Of a stretch of 64,000 nt of DNA, positions 34,740 to 44,110 are shown piece by piece. A program made the translations under genes and the position numbers. The stretch's first letter is position 1; each line of letters begins with the position of its first letter. The stretch is from contig CP071065.1 in the NCBI GenBank assembly GCA_017164015.1, positions 3,759,918-3,823,917 of the forward strand, given 5' to 3'. Origin of the DNA: Nostoc sp. UHCC 0702 (GTDB taxonomy: Bacteria; Cyanobacteriota; Cyanobacteriia; Cyanobacteriales; Nostocaceae). The notes beneath the pieces were generated by a model. That model was given only the letters and a program-made list of their open reading frames with translations. It was not told the origin of the DNA and did no database searches.

Positions 34740-36923
34740 CTATTGTTTGATCCATTTCAACACCTTTGGATCTTTGTTATAACGGTAGATCAAGCCATCT
34801 CTAGTAGTGATAGACTTGCCTTGGCTAGCCCTGCTTCTGATGGTGGCGGCAGAATAGCCTGTTAACGTCTGCATTTCTTTGTGAGAAAGCCCTGTAGTTG
34901 TATCTCTTGTTGCTGAAGTTGTTGCTTGGCTTTGTGATTCCTTCTCAGGAGAAGTGTCTATTGTTGCTGAAGTTGTTGCTTGGCTTTGTGATTCCTTCTG
35001 AGAGGAAGTATTTCTTGTTTCTGAAATTTTTGCTTGGGTTTGTGATTCCTTCTTAGAGGAAGTGTCTCTTGTTGCTGAGATTTTTGGTTGACTTTGTGAT
35101 TCTTTCTTAGAGGAAGTATCTATTATAATTTGAGCTTTTTCGGAGGGATTCAACTCAATTAATTTTTCCAGCCGATAATCCTCGACGGTAATCAGTCGCC
35201 AACTAGAGTCTTGTAAAAGTTCCAGAACCCATTGATGATAATTGAACAAACTCTCCCGATGTCCAACACTGATAAAAGTTGTTTTTGTTTCTTGTAACTG
35301 TTGATACAAATGTCCTTCGTTGTTTAAATCCAAAGCACTTGTTGCTTCATCTAATATGGTGAAGCTAGGACGTGTAATTAACAGTCGCGCGAAAGCAAGA
35401 CGTTGTTGTTCTCCCAACGATAATATATTTTCCCAAGGAACTTCTGTGTCAAAGCCCTCTACGCGGGTAAGTAAGTTTTGGAGGTTAACTTGTTGCAAAA
35501 TGTCTTTGAGTTCTTGATCGCTCATTTGCCGAGTTCTATGAGGATAGAGTAACTGTTCGCGCAAAGTTCCCAAAATTATATAAGGGCGTTGGGGCAAAAA
35601 CAGCATTTCTTCTAGGGGAGGTCGCAACAGACGACCAGTCCCAGCGTTCCATAAACCAGCTATCGCTCTCAACAGAGAACTTTTACCCCGACCACTGGGG
35701 CCAATAATCAGTAACCCTTCTCCTGGTTCAACAGACAGCGACAAGTCTTCAACGATTACTTGCTCATAGTTTGGCGTTTGTAAGGTGACATGCTCAAAAG
35801 CAATATATCTATCTTCTATTACTTTAATAGTATTCAGTTTCTCTGGTGGTTTGCTAACAGATTCTAACGCTTCTGAAAACTCCGCTAAACGCTGAACGTA
35901 ACTAGAAAATCTTCCTGAAGCTCCAAATTCATTTATTAATTCTCCCAGAGCATTAGAAAACATAAAGCAAGCTAAACTAGCTTGGCTAATTTCTCCATAA
36001 TCAATTTTATCTTGAATAAATAAAGGTGTGAGTATGAACATTGAAAATATACTGATAGCAGACTGATATGCTTTATTGAAAATATCCAGACCTCTTTCCC
36101 AATCGATTCTGCGATTAGCAGTCTTATAAAGATTCTCAAATCTGCGGACAATTATATTTCCTTCTTGGTCTTCTCCCTGGAAAAAAGCTACCGATTCAGC
36201 GTGATTACGAAGATGAGTCACGGCGTAATTAAAGTCACCTTTAAACTCGAGTTCTTCTTGATTAATTTTATTCAGTCCTTGAGTTAAATAAATAGCAATT
36301 AAGTTACCTGCAACTGTATAAACAACCAGATAAATTGTGATTTGTTGAGAAATTGTCCACAAAACTATTAAAAAAGTGATCATTTGCAGCACTTTTTCAA
36401 AAAAAGTAGTTGACAGTCTCAACGCATTGGTGGTTATTGGTTCTATCTCTTGAGATATGCGTTGGTCTGGGTTATTAATATCAGATCTAAAAGTGATTCT
36501 ATAATACGCACGATTGCTCAAATATTTTTCTAAAATATAACCACTTAACCACTTGTACCAATCAAGAGCGATTTTTTTTCTCACATATTGAGAAAATCCT
36601 ACCAATAACACTGACAGGACAATACCAAGGGTGGAAATCCATAAGGTGTTAATATACTTAGAAAGGTCTCTCTCTTCAATAATGATATCCAGCACATAGC
36701 GATTCCAGAAGCTATTGAAGGCATTGGTGGTCACAAACCCGATGATTAACAATATTAGGAGAATGAGCATCGCCCATGAGCGAATTACATCTGAAAATGC
36801 TCTTCCCCCAGCCTCTGTTGGATACCAGTAAGGTTGAGCAACCACTTTGATATCCTCCCAAAATTGAGTAAAAGGCCAGGGAGAATCCTTTGTGGTTTTA
36901 TCAGGAACAACTTGAGTTTGCAT
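34740..36923 (-). CDS. SbmA/ABCD-type ABC transporter with C-terminal HTH-like domain
   Basis: 727 residues. A transmembrane domain (about 45-350) of the ABC_membrane_2 type found in SbmA/BacA peptide transporters and peroxisomal ABCD proteins precedes an ATPase domain. The ATPase has Walker A GPSGRGKS (408-415), signature LSLGEQQR (501-508) and Walker B FTILDEATS (521-529), so it should be active. Added to this is a linker of about four imperfect 18-residue repeats (KKESQSQ, 601-675) and a 50-residue basic helix-turn-helix-like end (SHKEMQTLTGYSAATIRSRA through KVLKWIKQ). Such a tail is unusual for a transporter. It could export the microviridins made nearby, but that is inference; the subfamily usually imports peptides or cofactors. 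Confidence 0.87.
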   Translation of the reverse strand: MQTQVVPDKTTKDSPWPFTQFWEDIKVVAQPYWYPTEAGGRAFSDVIRSWAMLILLILLIIGFVTTNAFNSFWNRYVLDIIIEERDLSKYINTLWISTLGIVLSVLLVGFSQYVRKKIALDWYKWLSGYILEKYLSNRAYYRITFRSDINNPDQRISQEIEPITTNALRLSTTFFEKVLQMITFLIVLWTISQQITIYLVVYTVAGNLIAIYLTQGLNKINQEELEFKGDFNYAVTHLRNHAESVAFFQGEDQEGNIIVRRFENLYKTANRRIDWERGLDIFNKAYQSAISIFSMFILTPLFIQDKIDYGEISQASLACFMFSNALGELINEFGASGRFSSYVQRLAEFSEALESVSKPPEKLNTIKVIEDRYIAFEHVTLQTPNYEQVIVEDLSLSVEPGEGLLIIGPSGRGKSSLLRAIAGLWNAGTGRLLRPPLEEMLFLPQRPYIILGTLREQLLYPHRTRQMSDQELKDILQQVNLQNLLTRVEGFDTEVPWENILSLGEQQRLAFARLLITRPSFTILDEATSALDLNNEGHLYQQLQETKTTFISVGHRESLFNYHQWVLELLQDSSWRLITVEDYRLEKLIELNPSEKAQIIIDTSSKKESQSQPKISATRDTSSKKESQTQAKISETRNTSSQKESQSQATTSATIDTSPEKESQSQATTSATRDTTTGLSHKEMQTLTGYSAATIRSRASQGKSITTRDGLIYRYNKDPKVLKWIKQ

Positions 36924-37101
36924 ATTCGGAAAATATCATGGTTCAAATATAGTAATTTTCATCGTTATGAAATTCACTATAAATAAAATGATGGCCTTTG
37001 AGGGTGAAATTCAGACTCAGAGGCCATATACTACCCTACCGCAATTTGGTGCGATCGCTTAACTGATTACATTCGTTGTTGAATATTACCGAATGTAACC
37101 A

Positions 37102-37506
37102 TTATTCCTCCTCGACGATGTCAATTGTTATTTTTGGAGGCTGAACGTCTTGAGGTTCAGTAGTGCCTACATGGTTAAGTTCATTCTTCAGTTTGAGTTT
37201 TAGCTCATCTGTGATGGGTAAATCTTTAATTTCTTTAAGCAGAAATCTCACAGATTCAGTTTTGCTACGTTCTAAATAGACATTCTTGAGAATCGTTTCA
37301 ATTCCATATCCTGCAATTAAGTCTCCTACAGCTGCTAGCAGACCAAGCAGACCTAAACCACCTATGAAGCCGAACGGCCCTCCTAATCCCATGATGACGC
37401 CTACAAGGGCGGGAGTACTAGATACCCCCCCTGCTGCTGCCGTTAAAATCACAAGAATTATACCGGGAAGGCCCAGACCAGCTATCTTCTTAACGATTTC
37501 ATCCAT
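37102..37506 (-). CDS. Glycine-rich hydrophobic small protein
   Basis: 134 residues with a strongly hydrophobic, glycine-rich N-terminal half (GLGLPGIILVILTAAAGG, then VGVIMGLGGPFGFIGGLGLLGLLAAVG), probably two membrane segments, and a charged helical C-terminal half. Small Gly-rich proteins starting MDEIVKKIAGLGLPGIILVI are, to my recollection, recurrent in multicellular cyanobacteria, but I cannot name a function. It lies between the patatin lipase and the ABC transporter on the same strand. A membrane-active effector is a speculative possibility. Confidence 0.65.
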   Translation of the reverse strand: MDEIVKKIAGLGLPGIILVILTAAAGGVSSTPALVGVIMGLGGPFGFIGGLGLLGLLAAVGDLIAGYGIETILKNVYLERSKTESVRFLLKEIKDLPITDELKLKLKNELNHVGTTEPQDVQPPKITIDIVEEE

Positions 37507-37689
37507 TGGAGTTACCTACAATCCTTACATTCTTGGTTAAAACATTACTCAGGGTAGAAGAATTTATTTACCCTTGTCTGATACTTTAGGCATTGATCGC
37601 TAACACTTATTATTCTTTAGCGAGTGTTATTGTCAATTTGAATCGTAAGACTTTCCATTGTTTGACACACTCATTAATCATAACAAGAT

Positions 37690-39807
37690 TTAGCTAGATA
37701 AAAGGCTACACAATTCATCAATTTGTTGACTTCTTTCTATAATCAGTCGAGCGGCTATTGCTTGGAGTTGACGAATATTTTCCGGCTTAGTATTGTCTAT
37801 TGCCTCCAGTTCACTTGGTAGGAATGTTTGAAACCGATAATAAGAAGATTGATTACCTTTATGTTCAAACAACCGTTCTAATTCTCCGGCTATTACCTCA
37901 CTACCACCGTCAAGGACAATATTTAAAAGTGGTCTCGCCCATTGCAAGAGTCCCCAATTTTTCACATCTTTATAAGGGTAGATAGTCGTCAGGGAACCCG
38001 TACCTAAAGAAACTATCAATATATCCTCGGTATTGAGGGATTCTTCGTTTTCTTGTTTACTAATTTGCGCCTCTACAATAGCCAAATTTGTTGGATTATT
38101 AGCAACTAATCCTCCATCGACTAAAGTATAGTAACCGCCGGGATTATGAGAAGTAGAAACCCGATGGGGAGCAAAATAAGTCGGAGTAGCACTCGTCGCC
38201 AATGCCGCATCTGTCACCGTAAAACCTGTACACAACTTGCGAAACTTTCTAGATTCAATCTGTTGTTTTTCAAGTTTGTTTGTGAAGAATACAGGAATTC
38301 GCTGCTCAATATCGTAGCTAGTTACGAAAACTTCTTTGAGGTTATTTTCCAGAGGGCTGTCTCCAAAATATTTCCTTAAAATTTCCTCTCTTCCCTCAGA
38401 AGAATATTTCGGCTGGATAAATATATCCTCTAATTGACCGAGTATTTGTTCAAAGAATGGTTCGTAAAATATCTCAGCCCCGTACTCAATATATATTTGT
38501 AAGAGATCCTCAGCAGTGTATTCAGCCACTGACAAGTCCTCAGATAACTCTGAAGTTAATCGTGGTTTGGTTAGTCCGAGTGCAAGAACTCCTCCGGTTG
38601 AAGTACCAGCAATTAAATCGAACAAAGTAAAAATTGGCTTTTGTGTCCGCTTTTCAATTTCTGCTAAGATGATTGCTGGAATAATACCCCGAATACCACC
38701 TCCATCAATGGAAAGTATTTTATATTTGGGTTTGGCTGTTGTATTCATAGTTTTTTTCGATTGCTCCTGAGTTAATATTTGCGGTTGCTCTTGCTGTTGA
38801 ACATTGATTGAAACTTCACTTTGGCTTGTTTCCTCTGTTTTGGTTTCTTCACTCTCTGGTTGGGAACTTATAAGGGTATTGTTTGAAACTTCACTTTGGC
38901 TTGTTTCCTCTGTTTTGGTTTCTTCACTCTCTGGTTGGGAATTTATCAGGATATTGTTTGAAACTTCACTTTGGCTTGTTTCCTCTGTTTTAGTTTCTTC
39001 ACTCTCTGGCTGGGAAATTATCAGGGTTTGAATGCTGCCAGATTCTTCTGTTTCTGTGTTCGTCTGCGTTGTTTCATTTTGTTGTATTTCGCTTTCATTC
39101 GATGATTGTGCCCCAAATGGAATATGTGCTAAATCCCAAGTAGGATTACCACGCAAAGTTCCATTATGAACATTTCCAGTCTGGTTACGGACAGTTGTTC
39201 CTTCTCCTTCATCTAATTTCCAGTAAGCTACTAATCCTTCTTCATTTCCGACTATCAGCCCAGAACGATGCGTCTGGATTTGTTCCTGAATACAGGGATA
39301 ATTCCAGACGCTAATGTTAGCTAATTGTCCAGTGAAATATATGCGATTGTGTAAAGTTGCACCCAGAGTTATAGGACTAGTTGCTTTGTTTAAAGAAGAA
39401 CCTGTAACAGACCCAGTATATTCATGTTCATCAAGATATATACTTATTTGACCTTGATTAAAAATAATGGCAAAGAAGTGCCATTGTCCGACAGTTAATT
39501 CTCCATTACCAAAGGTTTTGATAACCCTTCCAACACCCTCATCAATATATACATCTAGGTTCCCTTCTTCACTAATACCGAACTCAAAATTATCACTGTA
39601 TCGGTCTGAAGAACGGGCAAAAAAGACATTGCGCGTTCCATAGGTAGTGGCTTGATTTGTTAGTTGATGAGGATTTATCCATCCTGAAATTGTAAAAGCT
39701 GAACTACCCTGAGCGAAAACACCACCAAGATCATTCTTGCCAAAATCTATATAATCATCTTGGCCATCAAATGTCAGAACTGATTGGGTATGTACCTGAT
39801 TTGTCAC
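37690..39807 (-). CDS. LamG-domain / patatin-like phospholipase fusion
   Basis: 705 residues. Residues about 10-230 form a LamG/concanavalin-like beta-sandwich (SVLTFDGQDDYIDFG, LVAYWKLDEGEGTT). A 120-residue linker holds three near-identical 21-residue repeats (SQPESEETKTEETSQSEVS; about 264-334). Residues 360-700 are a complete patatin domain: oxyanion GGGIRG (369-374), nucleophile Ser403 in GTSTG, and catalytic Asp in DGG (564-566). It should therefore hydrolyse lipid esters. Without a signal peptide it is likely cytoplasmic, where patatins often act as defence effectors. LamG suggests glycan or protein binding. An internal ATG (residue 354) could yield the lipase alone. Confidence 0.9.
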   Translation of the reverse strand: MTNQVHTQSVLTFDGQDDYIDFGKNDLGGVFAQGSSAFTISGWINPHQLTNQATTYGTRNVFFARSSDRYSDNFEFGISEEGNLDVYIDEGVGRVIKTFGNGELTVGQWHFFAIIFNQGQISIYLDEHEYTGSVTGSSLNKATSPITLGATLHNRIYFTGQLANISVWNYPCIQEQIQTHRSGLIVGNEEGLVAYWKLDEGEGTTVRNQTGNVHNGTLRGNPTWDLAHIPFGAQSSNESEIQQNETTQTNTETEESGSIQTLIISQPESEETKTEETSQSEVSNNILINSQPESEETKTEETSQSEVSNNTLISSQPESEETKTEETSQSEVSINVQQQEQPQILTQEQSKKTMNTTAKPKYKILSIDGGGIRGIIPAIILAEIEKRTQKPIFTLFDLIAGTSTGGVLALGLTKPRLTSELSEDLSVAEYTAEDLLQIYIEYGAEIFYEPFFEQILGQLEDIFIQPKYSSEGREEILRKYFGDSPLENNLKEVFVTSYDIEQRIPVFFTNKLEKQQIESRKFRKLCTGFTVTDAALATSATPTYFAPHRVSTSHNPGGYYTLVDGGLVANNPTNLAIVEAQISKQENEESLNTEDILIVSLGTGSLTTIYPYKDVKNWGLLQWARPLLNIVLDGGSEVIAGELERLFEHKGNQSSYYRFQTFLPSELEAIDNTKPENIRQLQAIAARLIIERSQQIDELCSLLSS

Positions 39808-40122
39808 AACATTTTAAGCTCCAAAGAAGAGTAATAGATTATAATAGTTTATAATGAAGAATTTGGAGTTTATAAGTCATAATTTGTAATTAAAAAAGTC
39901 AAACTTTAACTGTGTTTATAGATGTAAATCTATAAACGAACATTAAAAAATCCTCAAACAGTAGTTAACACTCCCTCTTGGATTAAGCGACGCACTAAGG
40001 TTAACTTGCTATTATCGACAAGACCTGGTATTGCTTTGATGGCAAACTCTTCAGAATCTAATTTAGATTAAATTGCAATGTCAAATGGCAAATTCAAAAT
40101 TGTTTGCCCCATGCCCTATTTC
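39808..40122. other. Intergenic region with a short unidentified coding remnant
   Basis: These 315 bases contain a GTTTATAGAT/ATCTATAAAC hairpin (39913-39937). On the minus strand a 39-codon frame ending in TGA at 39955 reads SKLDSEEFAIKAIPGLVDNS, then KLTLVRRLIQEGVLTTV. It looks like a genuine protein C-terminus but has no start, and I cannot identify it. Otherwise nothing is seen. Confidence 0.4.
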
Positions 40123-41100
40123 CTATTTTTGAGTAAGTAGAATATCCGCGATCGCACTAGAAATTGAGAAGTGTGGTGAAAACACCTCCAGCCAGAAAAA
40201 TTCCCCAACTGGATTAACCTCAAGGAATACATGCCGACCATCGGGGGTGACAATAATATCTATCGCCCCATAGTTTAACCCAAAATTATCCATTAATTTG
40301 AGCAGCTTTTTCTCAACATCTTCAGGCAAATCATAAGGTTTCCAAGCGTCTTTTAATGCCCTCCCCTCTTTGCGCCAATCGTAAGTAGAACCTTCCAAAC
40401 TTTGAGAATCTACTGCCGCAGTAAATACCTGATGTCCCACAATAGTCGTGCGTAACTCCAGCGCCTTTGGCACGTTTTCCTGAAACGTCATCGGACAAAA
40501 ACGCAGTCCTTCTAGATTCTCCAAATCATCATCTGTAACTGGAGTGGTAAACACAACGAACTCTTCCCCCCGTTCGCCAAAGATAGCAAAAGAAGAAAGC
40601 ATTTTTGTGACTATACCTTGCTCTTGACACTCCGAGGCAAATTGCTTAACTGCCTCTGGATTATTTGTAGTTAGAGTGCGTGGGGTAAGAAGTCCTACTT
40701 CTCGTGCAACTTGCAACTGTAGTTGCTTATTATTAGCCCGATCCACATTTATCATTTTGTCGAAGTGGAATCCTTTAATGCTGGCAATCATACCCCTAAC
40801 AGTGGTGCGGCATTCTTGAATTGACGCTTCTCTATATTGCTTATCCATTGATTGGGGGATTTTTAGTCCATAGCGCATCCTGCGATACCAAACCGAGGAA
40901 ACTTCACTCAAATCCAGCTTCTGTTCCCCATCAGTAATAATTACCCGCTCAGCATCACCGTGGTAAATATCTAGCTTCACTTCCGTGGGAAATCTGTCTG
41001 TATCAAAACGAAATGCTTTTTCGCCTCTAGCCTCAATTGCTTTTATTACCAGAGGAATACTTTCGTTGTCTTGACTAAAAGTAATTATTAATACTGCCAT
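40123..41100 (-). CDS. mdnC: Microviridin ATP-grasp ligase, MdnC/MvdD type
   Basis: 325 residues of the RimK-related graspetide ligases. The N-terminus MAVLIITFSQDNESIPLVIK and the segments RFDTDRFPTEVKLDIY, VWYRRMRYGLKIPQ and LEVNPVGEFFWLEV match MdnC, the enzyme that forms the two omega-ester bonds of microviridin first, between Thr/Ser and Asp/Glu side chains. The ATP-grasp metal site EVNPVGE is present. The enzyme recognises the PFFARFL leader helix, found in all five precursors upstream. It is transcribed downstream of mdnB on the same strand with a 249-base gap holding a palindromic repeat. It looks complete. Confidence 0.93.
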   Translation of the reverse strand: MAVLIITFSQDNESIPLVIKAIEARGEKAFRFDTDRFPTEVKLDIYHGDAERVIITDGEQKLDLSEVSSVWYRRMRYGLKIPQSMDKQYREASIQECRTTVRGMIASIKGFHFDKMINVDRANNKQLQLQVAREVGLLTPRTLTTNNPEAVKQFASECQEQGIVTKMLSSFAIFGERGEEFVVFTTPVTDDDLENLEGLRFCPMTFQENVPKALELRTTIVGHQVFTAAVDSQSLEGSTYDWRKEGRALKDAWKPYDLPEDVEKKLLKLMDNFGLNYGAIDIIVTPDGRHVFLEVNPVGEFFWLEVFSPHFSISSAIADILLTQK

Positions 41101-41211
41101 TTGATTTTAGATTTTGGATTTTAGATTTTGGATTGATACCAGCCCCAAAAGGGGGAAGTTAAAAGTCAAAAGTCAAAATTATTAAGGATTACCAAGAAAT
41201 AAATTATCCAA

Positions 41212-41276
41212 TCTTGTGGGGTGGGCGTCTCGCCCGCCCTAGGTTTGGGGCGGACAAGATGTCCACCCCCCAAGAA
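41212..41276. repeat. Palindromic CTTGTGGGGTGGGC-type repeat
   Basis: CTTGTGGGGTGGGCGTCTCG is answered by GTCCACCCCCCAAG, with an inner GCCCGCCC/GGGGCGG stem. It is the same family as 14146-14204 and lies between the two ATP-grasp genes, so it would form a hairpin in their shared transcript. Confidence 0.75.
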
Positions 41277-41349
41277 AAATTGTATATTTTTTAGAATGGA
41301 AGTCCCTTAAACCCCCTCATCTCCCTCATCTCCAACTCGCTATTAGCCT

Positions 41350-42339
41350 TCATCCCTTTTTTTCAAGTAGCGCATCTGCGATCGCACTCGCGATCGGTAA
41401 ATCTAGATCTTTCTCGATCATTCCCCACTCTCCTACAGGATTATTTTCCAAAAACACATATTCTCCTGATGGTGTGAGGATGATATCCAACGAGCCAAAC
41501 AAAAGCCCAAACTTACCCATAAAAGCTTGGAGACGACGCACTACTTCATCTGGAAGCTCATGATGTAGCCATGCGCCAACATCAACACCAGGTTTACGCC
41601 AATCAGCTTTCGATGCTGCATAAACACCTGCATCTAGCGCCCCCACAAATACTTTGCCATTCACATACACCACGCGCAATTCTAAACGCTTAGGAATTTG
41701 CTCTTGAAAAACCATCGGACAATAGCGCAGTGACTCAGCATCTTGTAAGTCTTCTTCTTTCACCTTGCTGGTGTAAAGAAAGAACGAGGAGCTAGCTTCC
41801 ATACTGTAGGAAAGAGTAGTTAATAGCTTGCTCACCATTTTTCCGTTGACTTGATGGAAAAACTCCCGTGCTGCTTCAGCTTTGTTGGTGACAAGCGTCT
41901 TGGGAATCGTCAAACCTACTTCAGACGCAACCCGCAACTGACACAGTTTGTTTTGTGCAGCATCTACGCGATCTATATGATCTACCCAACGAGCATCTTT
42001 GAGGCTGTCCCAAAAACCATTTAAAGTCGCTCGTGATTCTCTAACACAAGCTTGTTGGAACTGTGGAGCCAATTCTGTACCCAGTTTTGGCTCCCAAATG
42101 CGCCGCATCCAAACAGCTTGCACCTGCTCTGTGCTGATAAACTGGTTGCCATATTCTATGGTGTGATAGGTTTTAGAATTGTCAAATTGTGCTGTTAACT
42201 GCACTTCTAGCGGAAACATATCAGTGTCGAGGCGGAATGGTTGCGCCCCTTTTTTTGATAAAGCTTCGGCCACTCTATCTATTGTGAAAAAATCACCACT
42301 ATGAGTAATTAATAATACAACGTCACGCGACAGGTGCAT
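41350..42339 (-). CDS. mdnB: Microviridin ATP-grasp ligase, MdnB/MvdC type
   Basis: 329 residues, paralogous to the neighbour at 40123. The N-terminal VVLLITHSGDFFTIDRVAEA and RLDTDMFPLEVQL, plus FLENNPVGEWGMIE, match MdnB. In characterised clusters MdnB makes the omega-amide bond between the core Lys and an acidic residue after MdnC has made the esters. Both enzymes being present predicts fully tricyclic products. The gene begins 905 bases downstream of the last precursor gene; no separate promoter was identified. ATG start preceded by AAAAAAGAAAAT only. Confidence 0.92.
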   Translation of the reverse strand: MHLSRDVVLLITHSGDFFTIDRVAEALSKKGAQPFRLDTDMFPLEVQLTAQFDNSKTYHTIEYGNQFISTEQVQAVWMRRIWEPKLGTELAPQFQQACVRESRATLNGFWDSLKDARWVDHIDRVDAAQNKLCQLRVASEVGLTIPKTLVTNKAEAAREFFHQVNGKMVSKLLTTLSYSMEASSSFFLYTSKVKEEDLQDAESLRYCPMVFQEQIPKRLELRVVYVNGKVFVGALDAGVYAASKADWRKPGVDVGAWLHHELPDEVVRRLQAFMGKFGLLFGSLDIILTPSGEYVFLENNPVGEWGMIEKDLDLPIASAIADALLEKKG

Positions 42340-43244
42340 AATACATTTTCTTTTTTGAATTTTTTAGAAGGTAAATGTTAACAACTACCAGAAAATAAAT
42401 TACAGCAGATTACAAGTTAATCAAGCACACCCCACCCTAACCCTCCCCTTATAAAGGGGAGCCACTGCGCGATCGCGCTTTGCCGACAGTCACGCATGTG
42501 GCGTGAGGGAACTGGCTCTCTAATTTCCCCCCTTTATAAGGGCAGGGCTGTTTCATCCCCTAAAATGGTTAAAATTGCAACACTCAAAGAAATTAAAATT
42601 CATGACAAACACACAATTTTGATAAGAATTTTTGCGCCTTCAGCCTTAAATACATTGTTTTTCTTTGCGACTTTGCGACTTTGCGTGAGATTATACTCTT
42701 GACAAATCTCAAATAGCAGCGAATGAAACAGCCCTGCTTTATAAGGGGGGATTAAGGGGGGTAATTCGACTTGTGTATACACAGTAGCCCCTTAGCAAAG
42801 GCAGGATGCCCAAATAGTGCGGGTTAGTCTACTTCAATTTCATAAAAAGCGCTGTATCCAATCAGAATTTCTCACCTGCATTATGCCTCTGGCTAACACA
42901 CGTAACAAACTATTTGATTGATAAATGTTCTTTAAATTTAAGCTCAATCACATCTAAAAAATCGATTACCGATGACAGTCATCAGCCATCAGTCAACACT
43001 ATTATGTGTAACAGCTTACGCTCTGATCAATCCTTGAGAAAAGCTTATAATCAAAACTTTACTATTTTAGGAAAGCATGAAGAGCCAAAGCACACATAAA
43101 TTAATAACTTGTGTACTCCTTCGCTTGAGCAAGCTACTGATAGCCGCCACCACATCAGGAGCTAGCTGGCTAATGCTCGACAACAGTCATCGGTCATCAG
43201 TTATCAGTAAACACAATTAATTTTATGTGGAGCTGCACTCTGAT
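42340..43244. other. Long repeat-rich gap between mdnB and precursor genes
   Basis: No gene seen in 905 bases. It contains CCCTCCCCTTATAAAGGGGAG and CCCCCTTTATAAGGGCAG modules (42440-42550), a CTTTGCGACTTTGCG tandem (42662-42685), TATAAGGGGGGATTAAGGGGGG (42740-42765), and two GTCATC(A/G)GCCATCAGTCAACA-like copies (42975-43000 and 43185-43215). I searched it for further PFFARFL or KYPSDW codons on both strands and found none. Confidence 0.6.
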
Positions 43245-43394
43245 TTAGACATCTTCCCAATCAGAAGGCCACTTGAAAGTCCAGATTGGAATAGGGGTAG
43301 GTTCTGGTTCTTGCGGCTGTGGTGGTTGTTCTACTGCCAAGAAGCGAGCGAAGAATGGCATTGCTTGGATACCCAATGCTTTGCTTGTAGACAT
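43245..43394 (-). CDS. mdnA: Microviridin precursor peptide 1 (core TFKWPSDWEDV)
   Basis: 49 residues. The leader MSTSKALGIQAMPFFARFLA contains the PFFARFL recognition helix bound by MdnB and MdnC. A Pro/Glu-rich linker (EQPPQPQEPEPTPIPIW) leads to the core TFKWPSDWEDV. The residues that are cross-linked in microviridins (Thr, Ser, Lys, Asp, Glu) are in the usual places; Trp replaces the common Tyr after Lys. It is the last of five precursor genes in the direction of transcription, and the most diverged. ATG at 43394, preceded by CGAGAGCAAATCTTT. Confidence 0.95.
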   Translation of the reverse strand: MSTSKALGIQAMPFFARFLAVEQPPQPQEPEPTPIPIWTFKWPSDWEDV

Positions 43395-43487
43395 AAAGAT
43401 TTGCTCTCGATTTTGGTTGTTAGCTTGGATTAGCTTTCAGTTACCCAATAACTGAAAACTACTTTTTTAATTTACATCAAGCTCACC

Positions 43488-43646
43488 CTAATATCCATCT
43501 TCCCAATCTGAAGGATACTTGAAAGTCCAGATGGGGGGGGGAGTGGGTACTTGTGGCGTCTGTGGCGTTTGTGGTGGTTCTTGTTCTGCCAAAAAGCGAG
43601 CGAAGAATGGCATCGCTTGGATATCCAATGCTTTGCTTGTAGACAT
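43488..43646 (-). CDS. mdnA: Microviridin precursor peptide 2 (core TFKYPSDWEDGY)
   Basis: 52 residues. The leader MSTSKALDIQAMPFFARFLA is nearly that of precursor 1. The linker is extended (EQEPPQTPQTPQVPTPPPIW) and includes a run of nine C/G bases coding Pro-Pro-Pro, a likely slippage site. The core TFKYPSDWEDGY carries all cyclisation residues plus a Gly-Tyr tail. It stops at TAG. It lies 93 bases upstream of precursor 1 with a conserved hairpin between. Confidence 0.95.
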   Translation of the reverse strand: MSTSKALDIQAMPFFARFLAEQEPPQTPQTPQVPTPPPIWTFKYPSDWEDGY

Positions 43647-43876
43647 GGTATTTGCTCTCGAATTTGGTTGTTAGTATAGAGTAGTTTTCAGTTATTTAAT
43701 AACTGAAAACTACTTATTCAATTCCGAGTGAGGCTCCACTCTCAGTGCTGATGCAAAATTAATTATTTATGTCCGAAACGAACGAAGTTAACCAACCCCA
43801 AACCGCAAGCGAATTGCTTCGTTGAGCTTTGCTCCACTCGCTGCCGACAAATCTATATTTAATTTTGCACTATTAC

Positions 43877-44017
43877 TTAATATTCTTCCCAATCGGAAGG
43901 ATACTTTCTAGTCTCTGCCCAAGGCTGAGTATCTGGCTGTGCAGATTGTTCTGACAAGAAGCGGGCAAAAAATGGCACTGCTTTAATATCGGATGCTTTT
44001 ACTGTGTTGTTAGACAT
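43877..44017 (-). CDS. mdnA: Microviridin precursor peptide 3 (core TRKYPSDWEEY)
   Basis: 46 residues. Leader MSNNTVKASDIKAVPFFARF, then LSEQSAQPDTQPWAE, and core TRKYPSDWEEY. The core equals that of precursor 5, while the leader differs at a few positions (Asn-Asn near the start, Ser-Glu-Gln after PFFARFL). Arg at position 2 of the core would lie inside the first macrocycle and should alter protease specificity, because this region forms the inhibitory loop in microviridins. Confidence 0.95.
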   Translation of the reverse strand: MSNNTVKASDIKAVPFFARFLSEQSAQPDTQPWAETRKYPSDWEEY

Positions 44018-44110
44018 GGTATTTGCTCTCGATTTTTGTTGATAGGTAGGATTAGTTTTCAGATATCTAATAACTGAAAATTAATTGTTCAATTCAGAGT
44101 GATCTTCACT

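Noticed and set aside
38804..39031. Plus-strand 75-codon repeat frame
   Set aside because: It is the antisense of the three linker repeats of the patatin gene.
43227..43455. Two plus-strand frames over the first microviridin precursor
   Set aside because: They are antisense to a gene with a complete PFFARFL leader and microviridin core; composition and starts are not gene-like.
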